Origin: Microbacterium sp. cf332
GTDB lineage: Bacteria > Actinomycetota > Actinomycetes > Actinomycetales > Microbacteriaceae
Length of the DNA: 64,000 bases
Assembly: GCF_900102175.1 (NCBI RefSeq)
Contig: NZ_FNKN01000001.1
Span: 1,240,001 to 1,304,000 of the forward strand
Direction: 5' to 3'
Shown here: one piece after another, positions 25,670 to 34,023 of the stretch
Numbering within the stretch: position 1 is the first letter of the stretch
Layout: each line of letters begins with the position of its first letter
Made by a program: the position numbers and the translations under genes
Notes under the pieces: generated by a model
What the model was told of the DNA's origin: nothing
The model's database searches: none
Seen by the model: only the letters and a program-made list of their open reading frames with translations

Positions 25670-25698
25670 ACCCTAAGCCAGGTGCCCGCCGGTGTCGA
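25670..25698 (-). promoter_or_regulatory. Promoter of the Cys leader and cbs-metB
   Basis: TCGACA (25698-25693), a 17 nt spacer, and TAGGGT (25675-25670). The predicted start is the G of the leader-peptide GTG at 25663. Confidence 0.7.
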
Positions 25699-25704
25699 GC
25701 GGGC

Positions 25705-26523
25705 TCAGCGAGACGACAGTCCGCGCCGTTCGAGCGAGGCGCGCATGGTGTGCCGGCCGTGCAGGCTGGCGGCATCCCGCACGCGCGCGATCGCGCCGCG
25801 CAGCCATCCGCGCGGCTCGCCCTGCGTGCGGTAGTACTCCGTCACCGCCCGGTCGTACCGTGCGACCGCGTCCGCATCGGGCAGCCGATACACCTCGCGG
25901 TGCCGCACGACGCCCTGGGGCAGGCGGGGCTTGACCCCCGCGGGGTCCGCCGGATCCGGGTGCCCCAGCACCACGCCGAACGCCGGGAAGGCGCCGTCGG
26001 GCAGCTCGAGCAGGTCGGCGATCCGCTCCGGGTTGTTGCGCACCGAGCCGACGTAGACGGCCCCGAGGCCGAGCGACTCCGCCGCGACGACGGCGTTCTG
26101 CGCCGCGAGGGCGGCGTCGACGAAGCCGACGAGCGTGCTCTCGATGTAGCCGACCGCCTCGGCAGGCTCACCGATCCGACGCGCCAGCTCGGCGGCGCGG
26201 GCCCAGTCGGCGACGAAGACGAGGAACACGCCGCCCCGGCGGATGAAGTCCTGATCGCCGGCGAGGTGCGCGAGTGCGTCGAGGCGGTCGGGATCCCGCA
26301 CCTCGACGACGGACCAGGCCTGCAGGTTCGAGCTCGTCGACGCGGACTGCGCTGCGGCGACGATCGCCGTCACGGTCGCGTCGTCGATCTCGCCGGGCAC
26401 GAACCGACGTACCGAACGGTGGCGGTAGAGCAGGTCCAGCACCGCGTTGCGGGGCAGTTCGGCGTCGGGCGCGGCCGTGCCGTACCGGCGGACCCAGGCC
26501 TGCTGGTCATCGGTCGTCGTCAC
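25705..26523 (-). CDS. Nitroreductase family protein (NfsA-like)
   Basis: 272 aa FMN flavoprotein. RHRSVRRFVPGEIDD begins the fold with the FMN-contacting Arg/Ser, SASTSSNLQAWSVVEV holds the Asn-Leu-Gln motif, and LGLGAVYVGSVRNNPERIADLL is the C-terminal FMN loop typical of NfsA/Frp-type NADPH oxidoreductases. It may reduce quinones, nitro compounds or supply reduced flavin. GAGGAGG precedes the GTG at 26523 by five nt, preferred over the ATG at 26559. Divergent from the first MetY-like gene; it ends just before the cbs promoter. Confidence 0.9.
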   Translation of the reverse strand: MTTTDDQQAWVRRYGTAAPDAELPRNAVLDLLYRHRSVRRFVPGEIDDATVTAIVAAAQSASTSSNLQAWSVVEVRDPDRLDALAHLAGDQDFIRRGGVFLVFVADWARAAELARRIGEPAEAVGYIESTLVGFVDAALAAQNAVVAAESLGLGAVYVGSVRNNPERIADLLELPDGAFPAFGVVLGHPDPADPAGVKPRLPQGVVRHREVYRLPDADAVARYDRAVTEYYRTQGEPRGWLRGAIARVRDAASLHGRHTMRASLERRGLSSR

Positions 26524-26627
26524 GGGTGCCTCCTCGGGGTCGACGATCATCGTACGCACGCCACGGAATCTGTCGGCGTGTGACGGACGGATCGGATACC
26601 GCGCCCGCGGCGCCCTAGCCTGTGTCC

Positions 26628-27980
26628 GTGAGCCTGCAGCCCGAGAACACCACCCACGAGATCCTGCCGCCCCGATACGACTGGCACGGCTTCGGCTTCG
26701 ACACGCGGCAGGTGCACGCGGGCGAGGCCGACGAACCAGCGCACGGCGCCCGGATCACCCCGATCTATCTGACGGCGGCGTACCGGTTCGACTCGTTCGC
26801 GCAGGCCGAGGCGCGCTTCACGGGCGCCGACGAGGGGCAGCTCTACTCGCGGAACCTCAATCCCACGCACCAGGTCGCCGAACGACGCATCGCGTCGCTC
26901 GAGGGCGGATCGGGCGCGATCGTCGTGGGTTCGGGTCAGGCCGCGATCACCGCCGTGCTCCTCGGGCTGGCGGGAGCCGGCGAGCGCATCGTGTCGACGG
27001 CGAGCATCTACAGCGGCACACGGATCCTCTTCGACCGCACCTTCGCACGACTCGGCATCTCGAGCGACTACGTCCGCGACGCTCGCGACGAGGCCGAGTG
27101 GGACGCGGCGATCGGCCCCGACACGAAGGCGATCTTCGTCGAGACCATCCCGAACCCCAAGAACGACCTCGTCGACGTCGTGGCGGTCGCGCAGATCGCC
27201 CGGCGGCACGGCATCCCCCTGATCGTCGACAACACCGTCGCGACGCCGTACCTCATCCGGCCGCTCGAGCTCGGCGCCGACATCGTCGTCCACTCCTCGA
27301 CCAAGTTCCTCTCGGGGCACGGCGCGGCCCTCTCGGGCGCGATCGTCGACGGCGGTCGTTTCGACTGGACCGGGTCGTCCCGCTCATTCCCCGGCCTGAC
27401 CGAGCCAATCGCGCCGGGCAAGCCCTCGTTCGTGACGGCCTACGGCGAGCGCGCCTTCGAGGCCTACCTGCGATTCGGCATCGTCAACGACCTCGGCGCG
27501 GCACTGTCGCCGGTCAACTCATTCCTGCTGCAGCAGGGCATCGAGACGCTGTCGCTGCGGATGGAGCGTCACCTGGCGAACGCCGCGGCGGTCGCGGCAT
27601 GGCTCGACGTGCATCCCGCGGTCGAGAGCGTCGACTTCGCGGGCCTGCCGAACAACCCGTTCCACGACATCGCGCAGGCGCGCTTCGGCGGTCATGCCGG
27701 CTCGGTGTTCGCATTCACGGTGCGAGGCGGCCGGCCCGCGGCCGAGGCGTTCTTCGACGCGCTGCGGATCGTCAGCCGCATGACCAACATCGGAGACGTC
27801 CGCTCGATGGCGCTGCACCCGGCGACGACGACCCACGTCTCGTTCTCCCCCGAGGAGCGCAGCCGTCTCGGCATCGGCGACGGACTCATCCGCCTGTCGA
27901 TCGGAATCGAGACCGCGGCCGACCTCATCGCCGACCTCGGTGACGCCCTGGACGCCGCGACGCGGCGCATCGCCGGCTGA
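26628..27980 (+). CDS. MetY-like O-acetylhomoserine sulfhydrylase family enzyme (copy 1)
   Basis: 450 aa PLP enzyme of the Cys/Met family. FGFDTRQVHAGEAD and YSRNLNPTHQVAERR define the substrate entry and phosphate contacts; HSSTKFLSGHG holds the PLP lysine (residue 226). The ~60 aa extra length relative to MetB is typical of MetY. It would use sulfide or a thiol to make homocysteine or methionine. The GTG at 26628 lies 6 nt after TAGCCT (26616-26621), so it is probably leaderless; an in-frame GTG at 26622 is the alternative. The flavin reductase gene follows 80 nt on. Confidence 0.9.
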   Translation: MSLQPENTTHEILPPRYDWHGFGFDTRQVHAGEADEPAHGARITPIYLTAAYRFDSFAQAEARFTGADEGQLYSRNLNPTHQVAERRIASLEGGSGAIVVGSGQAAITAVLLGLAGAGERIVSTASIYSGTRILFDRTFARLGISSDYVRDARDEAEWDAAIGPDTKAIFVETIPNPKNDLVDVVAVAQIARRHGIPLIVDNTVATPYLIRPLELGADIVVHSSTKFLSGHGAALSGAIVDGGRFDWTGSSRSFPGLTEPIAPGKPSFVTAYGERAFEAYLRFGIVNDLGAALSPVNSFLLQQGIETLSLRMERHLANAAAVAAWLDVHPAVESVDFAGLPNNPFHDIAQARFGGHAGSVFAFTVRGGRPAAEAFFDALRIVSRMTNIGDVRSMALHPATTTHVSFSPEERSRLGIGDGLIRLSIGIETAADLIADLGDALDAATRRIAG

Positions 27981-28060
27981 TCGCGTCACACGGGGTCATC
28001 GACCGTCTCCGAACGACACGGAACATGTGCGAGGGCTCCGGGGTTACTAACGTCGTGATC

Positions 28061-28630
28061 ATGTCGCAGCCGAATCTCGACCCCTCCGCAGAGCACCCGT
28101 CCCGTCACCTGGGCGCATCGCTCTCCGCCGACGAGTTCAAAGCGCTCTTCCGCGGCCACCCCGGCGGCGTCGCCGTCATCACCGCCGACGCGGGAGAGGG
28201 GCCCGTCGCCCTCACTGCGACGTCCGTGGCGTCGGTGAGTGCGGAGCCGCCGCTCCTGATCTTCTCGGTCTCGGCGCAGTCCTCGGCGTCGGCCGTGCTG
28301 GCTTCGGCCGAGACCGTCGTCGTCCACCTGCTCGACGCCGACGACCTCGCGCTCGCCAAGCTCGGCGCGACGAGCGGCGTCGACCGGTTCGCCGACACCT
28401 CCGCCTGGTCGCGCCTGACCACCGGCGAGCCCGTCTACCGCGGCGTCCGCGCATGGGTGCGCTGCGCCGTCGTCTCGCGCATGGACGCGGGCGGTTCGGT
28501 CGTCATCGCGGGCCACGCCCTGCAGTCGCACGTCGAGCGCGACGTCGAGCCCGGCGGCCACGGCGACGCCCTGGTGTACCACAACCGCACCTGGCACCGG
28601 CTCAACGAGCACTCCGCGCTCGAGGGCTGA
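28061..28630 (+). CDS. Flavin reductase family protein
   Basis: 189 aa FMN-binding split-barrel protein. FRGHPGGVAVITADAGEGPVALTATSVASVSAEPPLL is the classic N-terminal FMN site, split here as HPGGVAVITAD and LTATSVASVSAEPP; the C-terminal GDALVYHNRTWHRL is the conserved His/Trp end. It supplies reduced FMN, most plausibly to the FMN-dependent monooxygenase at 31117. The ATG at 28061 follows a TAACGT hexamer by 7 nt and is probably leaderless; upstream in-frame starts at 28025 or 28055 are possible. Confidence 0.88.
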   Translation: MSQPNLDPSAEHPSRHLGASLSADEFKALFRGHPGGVAVITADAGEGPVALTATSVASVSAEPPLLIFSVSAQSSASAVLASAETVVVHLLDADDLALAKLGATSGVDRFADTSAWSRLTTGEPVYRGVRAWVRCAVVSRMDAGGSVVIAGHALQSHVERDVEPGGHGDALVYHNRTWHRLNEHSALEG

Positions 28631-28648
28631 ACGCGCCCGACAGCCACG

Positions 28649-28685
28649 ACCGCCCGCCGGTGCCGCCCAGCACCGAGCGGGCGGT
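28649..28685. terminator. Bidirectional terminator
   Basis: ACCGCCCGC/GCGGGCGGT outer stem with an inner CGGTGC/GCACCG stem, between the convergent flavin reductase and sulfurtransferase genes. Confidence 0.7.
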
Positions 28686-28753
28686 TCTGCGTCTCGATCC
28701 GGCGGCGCCGGTTCCGGGCGTGCCGCTCGACGCGCACCGCTTCGCGCGGGTCC

Positions 28754-29611
28754 TCAGACCACGCTGATCGCGGCCGAGGGGCTGGGCCCGGTCGCGACCG
28801 GGCGGCCCGGGTCACGCGACCACTGGCTCCACGAGCCGGCGAACACCCGGACCCGCGGGTATCCCGCGACGGTGAACGCGAGCGCGGTGTGCGCCGAGGC
28901 GATGCCCGAGCTGCACGAGACGACGACATCGGTGTCGCGCCCGATTCCCACCGTCGCCAGCGCGGCGCGGATCTCCTCCGCGCCGCGCATGAGCCCGGTC
29001 GGCGCGATGTGGGTGACCGTCGGCAGATTGACCGCGCCGGGGATGTGCCCGCTCACGGGGTCGGCCCCGGCGATCTGCCCCCGGTAGTGCTGCGGAGCCC
29101 GCACGTCGAGCACGATGCCGCGCGAAGGGGCGACCGCGGCTTCGTCGATGTCGGCCAGCCCGCCCACGCCCTCGGCGAGCTCGATGTCACCCGGCGCCGC
29201 CGCCCGATCGCTGCGCTCGAGCCGGCGCCCCGATGCCACCCAGGCCCGGAACCCGCCGTCGAGCACGCGCACGTCGAGGCCGTGGCGACGCAGCAGCCAC
29301 CACGCGCGCGCCGCTGCGACCCCGTCGTTGTCGTCGTACGCGACGAGACGGTCGCCGGCTCTCACGCCCCAGCGGCGGACGGCGACCTCGAGGTCGGCGC
29401 GGTCGGGAACCGGATGCCGTCCCTGCTCGGGACGGCCCGGGCGTGCCAGCTCGCGCTCGAGATCCACGTAGACCGCCCCGGGCAGGTGGCCGGAGAGGTA
29501 CTCCGGACGGCCCTCGGCGCGGTCCAGGCGCCACCGGACGTCGAGCAGACGCACGGGCGCGTCCGCGGCGATCTCGGCGGCGAGGTCGTCGACGCTCACC
29601 AGGGGGGACAT
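28754..29611 (-). CDS. Sulfurtransferase, tandem rhodanese domains
   Basis: 285 aa. Two rhodanese domains: the N-terminal one (LLDVRWRLD to about residue 130) lacks a catalytic Cys and has YDDNDG instead, while the C-terminal one carries Cys233 in the loop SCSSGIASAH. This is the usual thiosulfate/mercaptopyruvate sulfurtransferase plan, moving sulfane sulfur to cyanide or thiols. The ATG at 29611 has no convincing SD. Divergent from MetY copy 2 and within the sulfur gene region. Confidence 0.92.
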   Translation of the reverse strand: MSPLVSVDDLAAEIAADAPVRLLDVRWRLDRAEGRPEYLSGHLPGAVYVDLERELARPGRPEQGRHPVPDRADLEVAVRRWGVRAGDRLVAYDDNDGVAAARAWWLLRRHGLDVRVLDGGFRAWVASGRRLERSDRAAAPGDIELAEGVGGLADIDEAAVAPSRGIVLDVRAPQHYRGQIAGADPVSGHIPGAVNLPTVTHIAPTGLMRGAEEIRAALATVGIGRDTDVVVSCSSGIASAHTALAFTVAGYPRVRVFAGSWSQWSRDPGRPVATGPSPSAAISVV

Positions 29612-29761
29612 GACCCCATGCTCGCGAGCGCCCCCGAGGGTCGCCGGGCACGTCGAAACACTCGGAAACGCGGGAACACACGGCGACACACAGCGTCCCG
29701 ACCGTGACACCGCATGACGCCGTACGCGCGCACGCCGCGGCGGTCGCCGTACTGTTCCCCC

Positions 29762-31120
29762 ATGTCCGCTCCCGAGACCCGCGACGAACCCCTCGCCTTC
29801 GCAACGCGTCAGCTGCACGCCGGAGCCCGCGGCTTCGACGTCCACGGCTCGCGTGCGACCCCGATCTACCTGACGGCGGGCTTCGAGTTCGACGACATCG
29901 CCGACGGCGAGGGCCGCTTCGCCGACCCCGACACGGGCTTCAGCTACACGCGCGTCGGCAACCCGACCGCCGCTGCGGCCGAGCGACGCATCGCAGCCCT
30001 CGAGGGCGGCGCCGGCGCGCTGCTCGTCGGCAGTGGACAGGCCGCGACGTCCACGGCGCTGCTGACGATCCTCGAGGCGGGAGACCACATCGTCGCGGCA
30101 TCGGCGATCTACGAGGGCACGCGCGAGCTCCTCCGGTCCGACCTCGGCCGGCTCGGCATCACGACCGACTTCGTCGACGACCCCCGTGACCCCGCCGCGT
30201 GGGAGGCGGCGATCGGCCCCCGCACGCGCGCACTGGTCGCCGAGTCGATCGCGAACCCACGCGGCGGCGTCCTCGACATCCCAGCGGTCGCGGCGATCGC
30301 CCACCGTCACGGCATCCCGCTCGTCGTCGACTCGACCCTCGCGACGCCGTATCTGCTGCGCCCGCTGGAGCTCGGCGCCGACATCGTCGTGCACTCCGCC
30401 TCGAAGTTCCTCTCGGGCCACGGCACCGCTCTGGGCGGCGTCATCGTCGACGGCGGCCGGTTCGCGTGGGACGCCGTCCCGGGCCGCTTCCGGCAGATCG
30501 CGGTCGAGACCGGGCCCGACGGCCGCACATTCGTGGAGCGGTCGGGCGAACGGGCCTTCCTCGACGCGGCCCGACGCGTCGCCATGCGCTTCGGCCCCTC
30601 GCCCTCTCCCCTGAACGCGTTCCTCCTGCTGCAGGGGGTCGAGACCCTGTCGCTGCGGGTCGAGCGCCAGTCGCAGACCGCAGCGCGGCTCGCCGCCTGG
30701 CTCGAGGCGCGCCCCGAGGTCGCCGGCGTCGACTACAGCGGGCTCGCCTCGCACCCGGATCACGACCTCGCCGGGCAGCTGCTCCCCGACGGGCAGGGGG
30801 CACTGTTCTCCTTCACCCTCACGGGAGGCCGCGCGGCCGCCGAGGCGTTCACCGCGCACGTCCGCCTCTTCACGCCCATGACCCACCTGGGCGACGTGCG
30901 TTCGCTCGTGCTGCATCCCGCGACGACGACGCACGCGCACCGCAGCGACGCCGATCTCGACCGCATCGGCGTCGGCCCCGGCCTGCTGCGCCTCTCGGTC
31001 GGGCTCGAGGACGCCCGCGACCTCATCGCCGACCTCGAGCGCGGGCTGACCGCCGCCACGGCGGCGACCGCGGGCACGGCGGCTCTGCGGCGAACCGAAC
31101 CCGAGGCGGTGTCGGCATGA
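29762..31120 (+). CDS. MetY-like O-acetylhomoserine sulfhydrylase family enzyme (copy 2)
   Basis: 452 aa, clearly paralogous to copy 1. FATRQLHAGARGFD, YTRVGNPTAAAAERR and HSASKFLSGHG with PLP Lys215 are visible. The active-site stretch differs (TRVGNPTA against copy 1 SRNLNPTH), hinting at different substrates. The ATG is 6 nt after TACTGT (29750-29755), leaderless. Its stop overlaps the start of the FMN monooxygenase gene (ATGA), so the two are translationally coupled and probably act in one pathway. Confidence 0.9.
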   Translation: MSAPETRDEPLAFATRQLHAGARGFDVHGSRATPIYLTAGFEFDDIADGEGRFADPDTGFSYTRVGNPTAAAAERRIAALEGGAGALLVGSGQAATSTALLTILEAGDHIVAASAIYEGTRELLRSDLGRLGITTDFVDDPRDPAAWEAAIGPRTRALVAESIANPRGGVLDIPAVAAIAHRHGIPLVVDSTLATPYLLRPLELGADIVVHSASKFLSGHGTALGGVIVDGGRFAWDAVPGRFRQIAVETGPDGRTFVERSGERAFLDAARRVAMRFGPSPSPLNAFLLLQGVETLSLRVERQSQTAARLAAWLEARPEVAGVDYSGLASHPDHDLAGQLLPDGQGALFSFTLTGGRAAAEAFTAHVRLFTPMTHLGDVRSLVLHPATTTHAHRSDADLDRIGVGPGLLRLSVGLEDARDLIADLERGLTAATAATAGTAALRRTEPEAVSA

Positions 31121-32442
31121 CGCGCACCCAACACTTCGGCTGGTTCCTCTCGCGCGGCTTCGGCCCGCACGGATGGGCGCGGCCCTACCAGCGATGGAAC
31201 TGGGCCTGGCAGAAGCCCGACCTCTACCAGCACTCGGCACGCGAACTCGAGCAGGCCGGGTTCGATTTCGTCCTCATCGAGGACGCGCTGTCGGTCGGCA
31301 TCACGCCCGAGACGCTCAACCTGCGCGTCCGCAAGGCCTACGGCGGCCCGAAGCACGACCCCTGGACGCTCGCACCGTACCTGTTCGCGGCGACGCAGCA
31401 CCTCGGGGTCATCCCGACGGTGAATCCCGCGGCCTGGCCCCCTTACCTCGCCGCGCGGCAGTTCGCGTCGCTGCAGCACCTCAGCGGCAGCAGGCTCGGC
31501 CTCAACGTCGTCACCGACGTCGGCTCGGCACACCACTTCGGCACGGAGCGCCTCGGGCACGACGCCGCCTACGACCGCGCGCAGGAGTGGCTCGACGCCC
31601 TGCGCCTGCTCTGGCACAGCTGGGACGACGACGCGCTCATCGCCGATCCCGACACGCAGATCTACGCCGACGGGTCGAAGATCCACGCGGTGCAGCACCG
31701 CGGCGAGTACTTCTCGTTCGACGGTCCGCTCAACGCCGAACCGCTGCCCGCGGGCGACCCCGTCGTCGCCTCACCCGGAGGGTCGCCCCGCGGCATCGGA
31801 TTCGCCGGCGCGAACTCCGAGATCCAGCTCGCACTGTCGAACCTCGATCCCGCGAGCATCCGCGCCTACCGGGCACGCGTGCGCGAGGCTGCGACGGCCG
31901 CCGGCCGGGACGCCGACGCCATTCAGACCTTCTTCGTCTTCAAGCCGATCGTCGCGAGCTCGGTCGACGAGGCCGACCGCATCGTCGAAGCGTCACGGCA
32001 CCCCGATGACGCAACCCTCGTCGAGGTCGCCGAGGCGTGGTCGAGCGATCTCGAGACCGACCTCACGGCGCTCGACCTCGACCGTCCGCTCGATCCCGCG
32101 ATTTTCGGCGACCACGTCTCGAAGGGGACGATCCGGGGCCTGCTCGGGCGCTTCTCCGACTTCTCCGAGGCACCGCTCCGCGAGATCCTGGCCGGGAAGG
32201 CACGACTCGGCCGGGTGACCGACGGTGCCGGCGGCACGGTCGGTACCGCCGAGGAGATCGCCGACGTCATCCAGGCGCTCGGCGACGACGCCGACAACGA
32301 CGGCCTCATCTTCTCGGGCGACCTGCACCCGGTCACCATCCACCGCGCGCTCGACGAGCTCGTGCCTGTGCTGCGCCGACGCGGCATCCTGCGCACCGAG
32401 CACACGGGCCGGGGCCTGCGCGCCGACCTCACCGCGTTCTGA
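31117..32442 (+). CDS. LLM-class FMN-dependent monooxygenase (NtaA/SnaA/DszA type)
   Basis: 441 aa, the length of NtaA/DszA/SnaA enzymes. HFGWFLSRGFGPHGW and WQKPDLYQHSARELEQAGFDFVLIEDAL start the TIM barrel; SGSRLGLNVVTDVG and HRGEYFSFDGPLNAEPLP are family hallmarks. These enzymes cleave C-S or C-N bonds using reduced FMN and O2. Coupling to a MetY-like gene and a flavin reductase 2.5 kb away suggest release of sulfur from an organosulfur compound for assimilation. A GGGCGCG/CGCGCCC palindrome follows (32451-32464). Confidence 0.9.
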   Translation: MTRTQHFGWFLSRGFGPHGWARPYQRWNWAWQKPDLYQHSARELEQAGFDFVLIEDALSVGITPETLNLRVRKAYGGPKHDPWTLAPYLFAATQHLGVIPTVNPAAWPPYLAARQFASLQHLSGSRLGLNVVTDVGSAHHFGTERLGHDAAYDRAQEWLDALRLLWHSWDDDALIADPDTQIYADGSKIHAVQHRGEYFSFDGPLNAEPLPAGDPVVASPGGSPRGIGFAGANSEIQLALSNLDPASIRAYRARVREAATAAGRDADAIQTFFVFKPIVASSVDEADRIVEASRHPDDATLVEVAEAWSSDLETDLTALDLDRPLDPAIFGDHVSKGTIRGLLGRFSDFSEAPLREILAGKARLGRVTDGAGGTVGTAEEIADVIQALGDDADNDGLIFSGDLHPVTIHRALDELVPVLRRRGILRTEHTGRGLRADLTAF

Positions 32443-32513
32443 GTCCGCGCGGGCGCGCGCGCCCGGCACCGGAGGAACGGGCTGAGCGACCGGTCGGACG
32501 GTACGGTGGGGCC

Positions 32514-33140
32514 ATGCTCGCGGTGCTCGTCCTCGACGGCCACGACCTGGTCCGCCGGGGCGTCGCCGACCTCATCGACGCCGCAACGGGGATGACGGTC
32601 GTGGCGGAGGCGACGACCGCGCGCCAGGCCATCTCTCGCGCGGCGGCCACCGCGCCGGATGTCGCGGTCGTGGGCTACGACCTCGTCGACGGGACCGGTG
32701 CCGACGTCTGCGCGACGCTCCGGGCCGCTCACCCCGCACTGCGGTGCCTCGTGTTGAGCGCGGTCGACGACGACGACGCCCGACGGGCGAGCGCGGCCGC
32801 GGGTGCGGACGGCTTCCTCGTCGAGGACCTCGCCGCGAGCGAGCTCATCGACGCCGTGCGTCGCGTCGCCGGCGGGCACACGCTGAGCGCGACGCTGCGC
32901 GCTCCCGCCGCGTCACCCACCGACGGCGGCGACGCGTCGGTCTCGGTCGCAGCGCTGCCCCACCGTCAGCGCGAGGTGCTGGCGCTCGTGGCACGCGGGC
33001 TGTCGAACCGCGAGATCGCGGGGCGGCTGGGACTCGCCGAGAAGACCGTCAAGAACAACCTGACCGGGATCCTTCGTACGCTCGGCGTCACGAGCCGGAC
33101 GCAGGCCGCGCTCCTCGCGGCGCACTCCGACCTCGACTGA
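32514..33140 (+). CDS. NarL/FixJ-type response regulator
   Basis: 208 aa: a receiver domain (LAVLVLDGHDLVRRG with acidic pocket, likely phosphoacceptor Asp in VVGYDLVDG) and a LuxR-type HTH (LPHRQREVLALVARGLSNREIAGRLGLAEKTVKNNLTGIL, recognition region NREIAGRLGLAEKTVKN). No sensor kinase is adjacent, so it is an orphan here. The ATG lies 6 nt after TACGGT (32502-32507), a leaderless start. A strong terminator follows. Confidence 0.9.
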   Translation: MLAVLVLDGHDLVRRGVADLIDAATGMTVVAEATTARQAISRAAATAPDVAVVGYDLVDGTGADVCATLRAAHPALRCLVLSAVDDDDARRASAAAGADGFLVEDLAASELIDAVRRVAGGHTLSATLRAPAASPTDGGDASVSVAALPHRQREVLALVARGLSNREIAGRLGLAEKTVKNNLTGILRTLGVTSRTQAALLAAHSDLD

Positions 33141-33167
33141 CCGGATCGCCCGGGCCGGACACGACGA

Positions 33168-33199
33168 GAAGGCGTGGACCCCGCAGGGTCCACGCCTTC
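33168..33199. terminator. 14 bp perfect hairpin terminator
   Basis: Arms 33168-33181 and 33186-33199, tetraloop CGCA, between the response regulator and the convergent DoxX gene. Confidence 0.85.
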
Positions 33200-33221
33200 G
33201 GCGGGGCGACTCGACTCGGTG

Positions 33222-33812
33222 TCAGACGAGCCACGGGAGGCGCCGCACCAGCGGCAGCCTCTTCCAGGTGGCGCCGAGGCCCCACGTGTCGCCGGCGTGC
33301 AGCACGGCGATCACGATCAGCGCGAGCGCGTAGACGATGTGGTAATCGACGAGAGGGTTGGTAGACGCCGCACCCCAGGCGAACGGCCATTCGGCCAGGT
33401 ACATCAGCAGCATGACCAGGCTCCCGGCGACGGCCGCGACCCGCAGGCCGATCCCCGACATCACCGCGATGCCGATGGCGAGCATGCCGCCCATGAACAG
33501 GACGTCGGCGACCGGGCTCGCCATGCCCTGGAACCAGGGCTGGAGGGGGCCGCTCACCGCCGGGCTCGTGAGGAAACCCTGGGCGGGGGTGCCGCCGTTG
33601 ATCCACGCCCGCTCGAACGGCGTCGAGAACCCGAGGCCGAGGAGCTTGTCGAGGAACGCCCACAGGAAGACGAACCCGGTGGCGTAGCGGAGCGCCGCGA
33701 GGGTGCGGCGTCCGGCGACCGAGGTCACGATCTCGTCCTGTCGGGCGATGGCCCGAGTACCGGTCCGAGCCTCCGTGCGAGGGACGGCTGCGTGGACCGC
33801 GTGCGTGGTCAT
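33222..33812 (-). CDS. DoxX-like membrane protein
   Basis: 196 aa with a cytoplasmic N-terminus and four helices. LRYATGFVFLWAFLDKLLGLGF is the DoxX/DoxD-like first helix, then GMLAIGIAVMSGIGLRVAAVAGSLVMLLMYLA and VDYHIVYALALIVIAVLHAGDTWGLG. DoxX proteins are linked to quinone-dependent sulfur oxidation or oxidative-stress defence. A perfect 19 bp palindrome lies upstream at 33858-33876. ATG start with AAGGAGAT upstream. Confidence 0.87.
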   Translation of the reverse strand: MTTHAVHAAVPRTEARTGTRAIARQDEIVTSVAGRRTLAALRYATGFVFLWAFLDKLLGLGFSTPFERAWINGGTPAQGFLTSPAVSGPLQPWFQGMASPVADVLFMGGMLAIGIAVMSGIGLRVAAVAGSLVMLLMYLAEWPFAWGAASTNPLVDYHIVYALALIVIAVLHAGDTWGLGATWKRLPLVRRLPWLV

Positions 33813-33857
33813 TTCGATCTCCTTGCTGCTCGGTCGTCATCGCGATCGAGCTGTTCG

Positions 33858-33876
33858 TATGTGGTCTGACCACATA
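33858..33876. promoter_or_regulatory. Perfect palindrome, GntR/FadR-like operator
   Basis: TATGTGGTC-T-GACCACATA: 9 bp arms around one base. The core TGGTCNGACCA matches the FadR-subfamily GntR consensus. It sits 46 nt upstream of the DoxX start. Confidence 0.6.
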
Positions 33877-34023
33877 ACGATCTCGCAGACGAGACGTCGG
33901 GGGAAGGGACCAAAGTCCCGATCGGTCGCGGTGGCCGCCCGCGATACCACCCGGGGGTCGTCGGGAGCAATCCCCGTCCGAGCGACCCGTGATCGTGCGT
34001 ATGGTCGCGCCCCAGGAGGAGAC

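Noticed and set aside
26543..26660. Cys-rich leader peptide ahead of MetY copy 1
   Set aside because: No short ORF with clustered Cys codons lies near the promoter; the gene instead appears leaderless from TAGCCT.
29612..29720. Frame with several Cys codons upstream of the sulfurtransferase
   Set aside because: It has no stop before the gene, and no promoter spacing like that of the cbs leader.
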